This document shows positions 1 to 7,668 of a stretch of 32,687 nucleotides of DNA, in pieces (within the stretch, counting starts at the first letter, position 1; each line of letters begins with the position of its first letter). The translations under genes and the position numbers were made by a program. The notes beneath the pieces were generated by a model. That model was not told the DNA's origin. It worked only from the letters and a program-made list of their open reading frames with translations, and did not search any database. Origin of the DNA: Candidatus Sulfopaludibacter sp. (GTDB taxonomy: Bacteria > Acidobacteriota > Terriglobia > Bryobacterales > Bryobacteraceae); contig JARLGM010000071.1 in NCBI GenBank assembly GCA_031292755.1, positions 1 through 32,687 of the forward strand, in the 5' to 3' direction.

Positions 1-83
1 CGTCCTACCCCCGGCGCTCCGCCCGTGCTGAACTTCCTTCCAGTTCGGCTCAGGCGGAGAGAAAGCGTGTCACTAGGCCGTTT

Positions 84-1517
84 TCAAAATTGCAACCAGC
101 CGGGAATGAACAACTTCCGCCGACATGGTGTAGAAGATGAGTTTAGGATTGAGGAGTCGGACACCGGGAGCGGGGCCCTGCCGTCGAACGCAAGCACGTA
201 GTAGTCGCCTGGCCGCAGGCTTGACTGCTCGAAGTTGCCACGGTTATCTGCGATCATGCTCTGGATGCGGTTGGCACGGATCGGCTCTTCGTGCGGGATG
301 AAGACAACTTGGGCGCGTGCCCCGCTCTCAACAAGACCGCGAACGGTCGGGGCGCCACGGCTCAAAGAGACGCGGATTGGTGTCTCGCCGTCCCAGATGT
401 CGACTGGGCAGTCGCTAACATCCAAGTCTCCGTATTTCACGGAGTCCACATATAACCCCTGCCCGCCCTGCCCGCCCAGAATCGCACGCACGTAATAGCG
501 TCCGGGGTAGACTTTCTCGATCTTCCTGTTGCCGATAGTCATAAGTGCTCCGGAGATCGGCGCGTCGTCGCTGCCCAGCATGACGACGGGCATGGAGAGG
601 GCCGGCTTAGGGTCGGAGGACCCCTCGCTCTCCGAAAGGATCTGAACCGAGAACGGAACGCGCAGTCGCATCTCGACGTTCTCGACATCGTGGTGATCGA
701 CGAAAACAGAAACGTGGCCGCGGCGCTCGACGGGGCCATTCTTGGAGGCGGAGATCTGCCAGGTGCCATCGTAAGCCACGAGGTCGAAGGACCCGTCTGT
801 ATCCGTCTGGACCTTCTGTTGATTCGCAAACGCGCTTACGGTGACACCAGCTGACGGCTCACCGGTCTCGTCGCGAACGATGCCGCGGATGTGGCGCAAG
901 GGAACGGAACGGAGCCGGTAGTCGCGGGTCACGACGGTGCCGCCCACAACGGTGATTGGCTCAGCGGCGGCAGAATCGAGAGCGTTCGGGAACCAAGTCG
1001 GCGCCCAAACCTCCCCCTCAGGCGCACGCATGACCGGAGATGCCGCTGTGCCGCGGAGAATGTATGAGCCCGGGACGAGGTCCTCAAATTCGAAATGCCC
1101 TGACGCGTCGGTCGCTGCCGAATGCCCCTGCGCCACTACCTGCCTTGTGAGGAGCAGTTGCGCGCCAGCGGCAGGGCGGCCGTCGGCGTAAAAGAGGCGG
1201 CCACCGAACCGGGCGAGCGGTTCCATCGCAACGATCAGGTGGAGGTCGGAATCGATCTGCATCGCACCGCGCTTGGCGGGCGGGACGAGAAAGCCAGCCT
1301 TCACGATGTCGAGGACGTACTTTCCGGGCTGGACTGATCCGATGTGGAACGCACCAAGCTCGTCGGTAGTGCCGTTATAGCGAGATGGTCCCAGAAGCGT
1401 TACGATAACGCCTGGGAGTGGGGCGCGGGTCACGTTGTCCAGCAGGACGCCGTCCACGGTTTGGGCGAATGCAACCGAACCGATTAGTGCAATGGCAGCC
1501 AGCCGGCACATCGGCAT
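84..1517 (-). CDS. Secreted protein with carboxypeptidase-regulatory-like repeats
   Basis: This gene encodes 477 aa. A short hydrophobic signal peptide ends near AFAQ (about residue 19). At least three beta-sandwich modules of the carboxypeptidase-regulatory/CnaB type follow: around residues 20-75 (GVLLDNVTRAPLPGVIVTLLG, then a G-x-Y-x-L end), 103-160 (RLFYADGRPAAGAQLLL) and 208-260 (IRGIVRDETGEPSAGVTVSA). Such modules are non-catalytic binding or structural folds, common in exported Acidobacteriota proteins. The C-terminal 20 or so residues are Ser/Cys/Arg-rich instead of the expected final beta strand, so the reading frame may be shifted or eroded at its end. ATG codons lie at 1517 and 1511; I used the first. 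No ligand can be named. Confident as a gene and fold class, not as a function. Confidence 0.8.
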   Translation of the reverse strand: MPMCRLAAIALIGSVAFAQTVDGVLLDNVTRAPLPGVIVTLLGPSRYNGTTDELGAFHIGSVQPGKYVLDIVKAGFLVPPAKRGAMQIDSDLHLIVAMEPLARFGGRLFYADGRPAAGAQLLLTRQVVAQGHSAATDASGHFEFEDLVPGSYILRGTAASPVMRAPEGEVWAPTWFPNALDSAAAEPITVVGGTVVTRDYRLRSVPLRHIRGIVRDETGEPSAGVTVSAFANQQKVQTDTDGSFDLVAYDGTWQISASKNGPVERRGHVSVFVDHHDVENVEMRLRVPFSVQILSESEGSSDPKPALSMPVVMLGSDDAPISGALMTIGNRKIEKVYPGRYYVRAILGGQGGQGLYVDSVKYGDLDVSDCPVDIWDGETPIRVSLSRGAPTVRGLVESGARAQVVFIPHEEPIRANRIQSMIADNRGNFEQSSLRPGDYYVLAFDGRAPLPVSDSSILNSSSTPCRRKLFIPGWLQF

Positions 1518-1518
1518 C

Positions 1519-1524
1519 AGTATA
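1519..1524 (-). promoter_or_regulatory. Possible -10 box (TATACT) abutting the start of the repeat protein
   Basis: On the minus strand TATACT lies one base before the ATG at 1517 and seven bases before a second in-frame ATG at 1511. If it is used, transcription would begin at about 1511 and the mRNA would be leaderless. No good -35 and no Shine-Dalgarno sequence is visible. Weak evidence. Confidence 0.25.
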
Positions 1525-1740
1525 ACTCGCCGAAAAGACTATCCGCACGAATACAGGACTCCATCACTCGGCGAGCGTACAAGCCGAGCCCTGATATGTC
1601 GCAATATCGTTAGTCCGGGCACTTCTCACAGTCGACGACTACGCGCTCATGAGGATTGATTCCGGATTGGTATCATTGTGGTCGACGCGATGGGCGAGGT
1701 TCACCGCGCGCACGATATACCCGTCTGTGCCGGGGCGTGC

Positions 1741-4419
1741 TCATGGCACCCGCCGCTTCAGTTCGTCGAAAAAATTCAGCAGGAAGTTCACGTGGGCGTT
1801 AGTAGATCCGCCGTTGGCGGACTCCGGCGCGGGGAAGATGACGAAGCGCTTGCCGTCGGGTGCCAAATCCAGAGGTGGATAATGGTCCGTGAACTGAATC
1901 GCCGTTTCGGACCACTGGCGCGGTGCGCCCGGCGAGAAGGCGTCGGTAGCGGTATAGGAAACCACCATGATCCGGGCGGGGGAGCGCGACGCGTAGAACA
2001 GTTCTTTGGAAGCGCGGGACCAAATGGGAAACCGGCCGCCGCCAGCCGAGACTTGCCACTTACCGGCTCCGGCAGTTGGCGGAAAGGGCCGCACGTAGAC
2101 CTGGTAGATTCCCGCCTCGGTGGAGGTGTAGGCCAGCCAGTGTCCATCGGGCGAAAATGCCGGCTCGACGTCGTCGCCCGGCGTGGCCAGGAACAGTTCG
2201 GGTTTGCCGGCCTTGGGATGGTCGGGGTCCGTCAGATCGAGCGGCAGAGTCCAGATATCACGGCCAGTGTTAGCTCCGGGTTGGTGGAAGGCGAGGCGCC
2301 GGCCATCCGGAGTGAAGGAGCCGGGAATCGCCGTTCCGGTCTTTGCCTCATAGAGCAATTGCGGCTGGTCCGAGCCGTCGGAACGCACCCACCAGAGGCC
2401 GCCTGTGCCCGCGCGGCTGTTGTAGACGATGTGCTTGCCGTCGGGCGTCCAAACCGGATAGGCATCTGTCGCCGAATCGAAGCTCAGGCGCAGCGTGGAT
2501 CCGCCTTGCGGATCGTAGACCGAAATATTGCGGTTCAGCGACACGGCCAGCCTGGAGCCATCCGGCGAAAGGCGTGGCGATAACAACGGGCCGGGGGGTG
2601 TGGCCCAGAGCGGCTTTTTGACTCCCGCGGCATCCAGCCAGACGGCGGGCGGCGCTTCCCCGATGTTTTTGCCGCCCAGGTAAATCAGCGTGCCGTGCCC
2701 GGAGGGCGCCCGGGAGAAATCGAGCTGCCCCGCGCCGTTGGTGTTGGCGCCGGCGATATCGTCGATGATGGGAACCGGCATTCCCTGAGTCTCCAGTCGC
2801 GCGAGGGAGAAGGGTACGGCGAACAGAGTTCCCTGGTGGACGTAGATCAGATGCCCGCTGGGCAGGTAACGGCCGAAGTATCCACCGCGCTGTACGATCT
2901 TGAACTGCCCGGTCTTGAAGGAAAACACTTCAATGTTGGCGTCGTCCCAACCGCCCACCGTGGCGTTCGAACCGGCCGTGACCAGCAGCGCCCCTCCGCC
3001 GGACAAAACCTGCGGCCAGCGGTGGGAGTGTTGCGCGTGCTCGCTCAATTCCCCGACTCGGGCGACGGGCTGCGGCGGCCCGCCGGCGGCAGAGACGCGA
3101 GATAGAGCTTTCAGGTCCAGCGCGGCGTAGATATTTCCATCCGTGTTCCATGCCGCGCCGCGCATATTCGGCGCATCACATAAAGGCACGGCCGCGCCGC
3201 CCCCGACGGAGATCTTCTTCAGCTTCTGGTCGGCGGCGAATCCGATCCACTGGCCGTCGGGAGAGAAGAACGGTTGGCCCGCATTAGCCGTGCCGGGAAG
3301 AATCGCGGATCTGGGCTGGTCCAGGAGCCGCGTGGCCAGCATCAGATTACCTGCGGAACGAACCGGGAAGACGAGGCGAGTTCCATCCGGAGAAATAGCG
3401 GCCGTGATGAAATAGTCATCCACGGCTTCCGGCCCGAGATCGACACTGAGGCGCTCCATTGGCTGGTCCACAGGGCGCGTTACGCGCCACAGGAAGAACG
3501 CCAGCGCCAGAATCATCACGGCTGCCGCCCCCAGCGCCCACCAAGGTGCGCCATGGCTGGCTGCGGCTTCGGCATGGGGAGTGTCCGGCACTTCGGACGG
3601 CCGTGCAAGTGAGATCCGCGCCTCGCCGATGGCCTGTAAGCGAAACTGCGGATCCTTCTCCAGGCAGCGGCGCAGGAGCGCGCGCACTTGAGGCGGGGCC
3701 GACTGCGGGATCTCCGGCTCGTTCATGATCACCGCGGCCAATACCTCCGAGACGGTCTCACCCACGTACATGCCGCGGCCGGTGAGCATCTCAGCCAGAA
3801 GGATGCCGAAGGCCCAGATGTCGGCGCGCCGGTCTACCGGCTTGCCTTTCGCCTGCTCGGGCGACATGTAGGCGGGAGTGCCGATCACGATTCCCGCCAT
3901 GGTGGCGCGCATCGTGAGGGTGGGGGAGGACGCCGGATTACCCGGTATCGGATCGCTCGCGAGAGCTTTGGCGAGCCCGAAGTCCAGCACCTTCACGCGA
4001 CCGTCGGGAGTGACTTTCACGTTGGCGGGTTTGAGATCGCGGTGGACGATACCCTTTTCGTGCGCGTATTCGAGAGCTTCGGCGACCTGGAGCGCGATTG
4101 GCAACGCTTCATCGAGCGGGATCGGCCCGAGCGCGATGCGTTCTGCGAGCGTGGGGCCTTCCACCAGTTCGAGGATGAGGGCGTTCTCTTCGACACCGTA
4201 GATCGCCGCGATATTGGGATGGTTGAGCGAAGCCAGGACCTGGGCTTCGCGGGCGAAACGCGCGAAGCGGTCGGGATCAGCGGCGAAAACGTCCGGCAGG
4301 ACTTTCACGGCGACTTCGCGATTCAGCTTGGTATCGGTGGCGCGGTAGACGGCACCCATGCCGCCCTCGCCGAGTTTTGAGGCGATGCGGTAATGGGCAA
4401 TCGACGACTGAGGGCTCAT
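1741..4419 (-). CDS. Membrane Ser/Thr protein kinase with C-terminal TolB/WD40-like beta-propeller
   Basis: An 892-aa PknB-type Ser/Thr kinase. The cytoplasmic kinase domain (about residues 10-280) shows the glycine loop KLGEGGMGAVYRA, the ATP lysine K39 (VAVKVLP), catalytic HRDLKPAN (D128) and DFGLA (D146), then GTPAYMSPEQA. One transmembrane helix follows at about residues 295-317 (WWALGAAAVMILALAFFLW). The remaining ~560 residues form a beta-propeller with repeated SPDG/TPDG motifs (FFSPDGQWIGF, RLSPDGSRLAV, VWTPDGKHIVY, FTPDGRRLAF, AFSPDGHWLAY), presumably extracytoplasmic. This kinase-propeller fusion is much expanded in Solibacter-like bacteria; ligand and targets are unknown. The frame stays open upstream to 4656, but that part overlaps the divergent gene, and the kinase fold begins just after the ATG at 4419. 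A GGAGGTGAT-like sequence lies unusually far (about 20 nt) upstream of that ATG. Confidence 0.93.
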   Translation of the reverse strand: MSPQSSIAHYRIASKLGEGGMGAVYRATDTKLNREVAVKVLPDVFAADPDRFARFAREAQVLASLNHPNIAAIYGVEENALILELVEGPTLAERIALGPIPLDEALPIALQVAEALEYAHEKGIVHRDLKPANVKVTPDGRVKVLDFGLAKALASDPIPGNPASSPTLTMRATMAGIVIGTPAYMSPEQAKGKPVDRRADIWAFGILLAEMLTGRGMYVGETVSEVLAAVIMNEPEIPQSAPPQVRALLRRCLEKDPQFRLQAIGEARISLARPSEVPDTPHAEAAASHGAPWWALGAAAVMILALAFFLWRVTRPVDQPMERLSVDLGPEAVDDYFITAAISPDGTRLVFPVRSAGNLMLATRLLDQPRSAILPGTANAGQPFFSPDGQWIGFAADQKLKKISVGGGAAVPLCDAPNMRGAAWNTDGNIYAALDLKALSRVSAAGGPPQPVARVGELSEHAQHSHRWPQVLSGGGALLVTAGSNATVGGWDDANIEVFSFKTGQFKIVQRGGYFGRYLPSGHLIYVHQGTLFAVPFSLARLETQGMPVPIIDDIAGANTNGAGQLDFSRAPSGHGTLIYLGGKNIGEAPPAVWLDAAGVKKPLWATPPGPLLSPRLSPDGSRLAVSLNRNISVYDPQGGSTLRLSFDSATDAYPVWTPDGKHIVYNSRAGTGGLWWVRSDGSDQPQLLYEAKTGTAIPGSFTPDGRRLAFHQPGANTGRDIWTLPLDLTDPDHPKAGKPELFLATPGDDVEPAFSPDGHWLAYTSTEAGIYQVYVRPFPPTAGAGKWQVSAGGGRFPIWSRASKELFYASRSPARIMVVSYTATDAFSPGAPRQWSETAIQFTDHYPPLDLAPDGKRFVIFPAPESANGGSTNAHVNFLLNFFDELKRRVP

Positions 4420-4553
4420 TTCGTGGGCAATTGATGGTATCACCTCCGGTCCCACTGCGGCTGGATTGGGACCGATAACGCCCAACCGCACGATTGCCTT
4501 TTTCCCCCTCGCCCGTGTCAACGCCGCAAAGGCCCATACTTTTTGCTTCCTTT

Positions 4554-4567
4554 CGTTGTTCACAACG
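4554..4567. promoter_or_regulatory. Small palindrome in the divergent promoter region
   Basis: CGTTGT and ACAACG are separated by two bases, giving a perfect 6-bp inverted repeat. It lies in the 170-bp gap between the divergent kinase (start 4419) and GH76 (start 4590) genes, 23 bp before the GH76 ATG. It has the form of an operator for a dimeric regulator, but short palindromes also arise by chance. Confidence 0.25.
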
Positions 4568-4589
4568 CAACGTGACACAATCGAATCGT

Positions 4590-5675
4590 ATGCGGACCGC
4601 ACTCGCGATTCTTGTTGGCTCTCTCGCTCTTGGCGGACAACCCGAGGCGCAGCCACACGCTGCGAATTTCCTTGACGAAGCGTCGCTTGGAATTCAGACG
4701 CTGCAAGCCTGGTACAACCCCGCGACGGGCCTTTGGATCACCACGGGCTGGTGGAATTCTGCGAACGCCACTACTGTGCTTGTCAACTACTCCCGGTTGA
4801 GAGGTTCCGACCAGTGGAAGGCCGCCATCGAAAACACGTTCTCGGTAAACGCACCCAAGGGCTTTCTCAATACCTATTACGACGACGAAGGCTGGTGGGC
4901 GCTGGCATGGATAGATGCGTACGACTGGACTGGGGACAGCCGTTATCTGAGCATGGCGGAATCGATCTTCTCCGACATGACGGGCGGATGGGACGACACG
5001 TGTAGCGGGGGCATCTGGTGGAGCAGGAAACGCACGTACAAGAATGCCATCGCCAACGAACTGTTCCTGTCGGTGGCGGCGCGCCTCGCGAATCGCGAGG
5101 TGTCTACATCACAGGCGTCATACCTCTCCTGGGCAAACCGCGAATGGCAATGGTTTCAAGCTTCGAGCATGATCAATGCGCAGCATTTGATCAACGATGG
5201 CCTCACGGGCGCCTGCCAGAATAACGGGCAGACCACGTGGACCTACAATCAGGGAGTGATCCTGGGCGGGTTGGCCGAGTTATCGCGGCAAGCGCCGGAC
5301 CCCGCGATTCCCGAAACAGCGCGCGCAATCGCCGCCGCCGCGACAACTTGGCTGACCGATGAGCGGGGGATTCTCCACGATGCCTGCGAACCCAATTGCG
5401 GCGCCGATGGCGTGCAGTTCAAAGGCATATTCGTACGCAACTTGGCCGAGTTGGACCAAAGCTTTCCGATGCCCGGGTACGCCCGCTTCCTTGCGGCCAA
5501 CGCGGAAAGCATCTGGAATCGCGCGCAGGGACCGGGGTACCAGTTCGGGCAGACGTGGTCGGGACCGTTCGATGCTACCAACGCCGGCGTCCAGGCTTCG
5601 GCGCTGGATTGCATCATAGCCGCAGCGGAAACCCAGCGTAAGGTCCGGATTCCAGGGAACCCGCCTGGACGCTGA
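4590..5675 (+). CDS. Secreted glycoside hydrolase family 76 (alpha-1,6-mannanase type)
   Basis: A 361-aa protein with an N-terminal signal peptide (MRTALAILVGSLALGG), so exported. GH76 is an (alpha/alpha)6-barrel family acting on alpha-1,6-mannan backbones of yeast and fungal cell walls or related glycans. The family's catalytic Asp-Asp pair is visible in TYYDDEGWWALAWIDAYD (D98-D99), followed by the GGIWW and KNAIANELFL motifs typical of the family. Length matches a single-domain GH76. The ATG at 4590 was chosen because it opens the signal peptide; the frame extends upstream to 4494 without recognisable sequence. It is transcribed away from the propeller kinase, with no other polysaccharide-degradation gene nearby, so it looks like a stand-alone secreted enzyme. 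Substrate is inferred from the family only. Confidence 0.9.
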   Translation: MRTALAILVGSLALGGQPEAQPHAANFLDEASLGIQTLQAWYNPATGLWITTGWWNSANATTVLVNYSRLRGSDQWKAAIENTFSVNAPKGFLNTYYDDEGWWALAWIDAYDWTGDSRYLSMAESIFSDMTGGWDDTCSGGIWWSRKRTYKNAIANELFLSVAARLANREVSTSQASYLSWANREWQWFQASSMINAQHLINDGLTGACQNNGQTTWTYNQGVILGGLAELSRQAPDPAIPETARAIAAAATTWLTDERGILHDACEPNCGADGVQFKGIFVRNLAELDQSFPMPGYARFLAANAESIWNRAQGPGYQFGQTWSGPFDATNAGVQASALDCIIAAAETQRKVRIPGNPPGR

Positions 5676-5882
5676 TAGACGGCGGCATAGGCCAGGCGCT
5701 TGCCTCCTCTCACACGGGCGGATTCGCTCGCCTCGTTCGGTGGCGCTGTCTGCCGCTAACCAAGGCCCCGTCTCAGGACCAGCCGCCGGAACCGAGTTGG
5801 CGTTTTCTCTGGCCACCCACTTCGATATTCTTGAAGCCGCAGGGCAAGGGTACTCCCGTCCGGCGAGCAGTACACGATCTGA

Positions 5883-6345
5883 ACAACCAGAGGCTCGGTT
5901 GGCATTTCCGGTAAGAGCCGCGATTCGAGTCCCTCCAACAGTTCCAAAGGGAAGAAGCTCGAACGCATGAATGGCTCTTGGAAGTTTTGCATGCAACGAA
6001 AGTGGATCGGCGAGAACCCGGGCTGAGGGCCTTGAGCCGCCAGTCGGCCATTCGGCACCAAAGCACAAATCGCCGTTCACCGACCAAGAATTGAGACGAA
6101 TCTTCGATGCTGCTGCGGGCTGGAAGACATGCCCTTGGCACAACCGGGGTCAAAAGGGGGAGATCACTGCTGTGCAGGTAATCGCCTTTATCATGCTGCT
6201 TACCGAAACCGGCTTGCGTATATCCGATGCTGCAACCTTCAACGTCCACGAGCATGTGAACGACGAAACGCACGAGTGCCTTCTGTTCATGCACGGCGAT
6301 GCTTGGCGGGAACGGCTCGCCAAAATCTTCGTCGAAGCGAGTCCG
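5883..6345 (+). pseudogene. Decayed tyrosine recombinase / phage-type integrase
   Basis: Two reading frames together spell an integrase fragment. Frame one (about 5883-6014) gives SSKGKKLERMNGSWKFCMQ then RKWIGENPG and stops. Frame two continues from about 6012 with AEGLEPP, then SPFTDQELRRIFDAA and MLLTETGLRISDAATFNV, which carries the first catalytic Arg region of tyrosine recombinases. Removing one G from the CCGGG run near 6011-6015 would rejoin the frames as ENPAEGLEPP. After about 6290 the similarity jumps to a later part of the fold (AWRERLAKIFVEA), and the distal catalytic H-x-x-R, H and Tyr are absent. The gene is therefore frameshifted, internally deleted and 3'-truncated. The frame runs on by chance to 6474, across the end of the opposite MFS gene. 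It is most likely the relic of a mobile element. Confidence 0.75.
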
Positions 6346-6378
6346 GCCAATACTGGCTCTGACCGAAGCGCCGAAGGT

Positions 6379-7668
6379 CTACACGCACGGCGGAAGGCGC
6401 TCGATCTTGCCCACCATGAGAATGTATGCGAGGGCGCCAACCAGGGCCAGCCCGGAGATATAAGTGAGGCCTAAGGAGAACCTCCCGCCCCGCACTAACG
6501 CGCCGATAATGAGTGGCACGGTCACCGAGGCCATGTTGCCCATGAAGTTGAACACTCCGCCGGTTAGCCCGATCATCGGCTTCGGCGCTACCGCGGACAC
6601 CAGGGACCAGGTAATCGACGCCAGCCCGTTGCCAAAAAATCCCACCCCCATGAACGTGATCGTCCAAGCGGGAGTCCGGGTGTAATTGGCGCCCATGATC
6701 GTCGTCGAGAGCAGCAGGCCCGCTACGATGGGAGCCTTCCGGGCGAAGCTCAGCGATAAGCCGCGACGCACCAGGAGATCGGAAGATAGACCGGAGCAGA
6801 TTACGCCGGCGAACGCTCCTAAGAACGGGAGCGACGCCAACCAGCCTGCCTGCTGAAACCCGATGCCCCGGTACCGCACCAGGTATGTCGGAAACCAGGT
6901 CAGAAAGAACCACAGGGTTGAGTTCAAGGCATACTGCCCGATGTAGATACCCCACAACTTCCGCTTGCTCAGCACGTACCCGAGGTCGCGCAGGCGGAAC
7001 GTCCTTTCGTTTCCGCCCGGATTCCGGTCGCTGAGGTCAACCAGCCCGCCGCCGCTGCGGATCAGTTCGATCTCGGCCTCATTCGTACCCCGATAACTCA
7101 GCGGCCCTCGATACACCCGGAGCCAGACAGCGGCCCAGATTACACCCGCCAGCCCCACCGAAATGAAGATGCCGCGCCAGCCGAAATGAACCTGGAGGTA
7201 AACCAGCGCAGGGGTAAGCAGCGCCAACCCGATAAACTGTCCGGAAGTGTAGACTCCGATCGCTGTCGCGCGCTCATTCTCAGGAAACCACGTGGTCACA
7301 ACGCGGTTGTTAATCGGGTATGACGGCGCCTCCAGTGCCCCAATCGCCAGACGCAGCGCGAACAGCGCTGCAACGCCCGAGGCCAGACCCAGCATCGCGG
7401 TCGCTACCGACCACAATGCAATCAGCACTGCGTACAGCTTGTGTGGACGTATCCGGTCCACCAGCCAGCCGCCAGGAACCTGGCAGAGCACGTAGCTCCA
7501 TCCGAACGCCGAAAATACCAGCCCCATCCGGATGGAATGAATCCCCAGTTCTTTGGCCAGCACCGGTCCGGCGATGGACAGGTTGGCGCGGTCCAGGTAG
7601 TTGATCACCACCGAGAGGAACAACAACGCGAGAATGACGAAGCGGGTACCAGTAGGGCGGCCGCTCAA
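6379..7668 (-). CDS. MFS transporter, anion:cation symporter (ACS) family, sugar-acid type
   Basis: A 429-aa, roughly 12-helix major facilitator. The first helix carries NYLDRANLSIAG, the hallmark of the ACS family that includes hexuronate, glucarate/galactarate and galactonate symporters. Helices 2-4 (GLVFSAFGWSYVLCQVPGG, then WLVDRI) and the central loop before FRLRDL are also typical. It should import an organic or sugar acid across the inner membrane with protons. The frame is open upstream to 7932, but that part overlaps the dehydratase. I chose the TTG at 7668, which overlaps the dehydratase stop as TTGA and has GAGGGA six bases upstream. It is the last gene of the five-gene operon, and its role as the uptake system for that pathway is inferred from position. 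Confidence 0.9.
   Translation of the reverse strand: MSGRPTGTRFVILALLFLSVVINYLDRANLSIAGPVLAKELGIHSIRMGLVFSAFGWSYVLCQVPGGWLVDRIRPHKLYAVLIALWSVATAMLGLASGVAALFALRLAIGALEAPSYPINNRVVTTWFPENERATAIGVYTSGQFIGLALLTPALVYLQVHFGWRGIFISVGLAGVIWAAVWLRVYRGPLSYRGTNEAEIELIRSGGGLVDLSDRNPGGNERTFRLRDLGYVLSKRKLWGIYIGQYALNSTLWFFLTWFPTYLVRYRGIGFQQAGWLASLPFLGAFAGVICSGLSSDLLVRRGLSLSFARKAPIVAGLLLSTTIMGANYTRTPAWTITFMGVGFFGNGLASITWSLVSAVAPKPMIGLTGGVFNFMGNMASVTVPLIIGALVRGGRFSLGLTYISGLALVGALAYILMVGKIERLPPCV

Noticed and set aside
1678..2583. 301-aa plus-strand open frame opposite the propeller kinase
   Set aside because: It is fully antisense to the well-supported kinase/propeller gene, Arg/Gly-rich and without motifs; a mirror of GC-rich coding DNA.
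5756..6061. 101-aa minus-strand open frame with a fairly protein-like sequence
   Set aside because: It lies opposite the decayed recombinase and has no recognisable family; the plus-strand recombinase motifs are far stronger.
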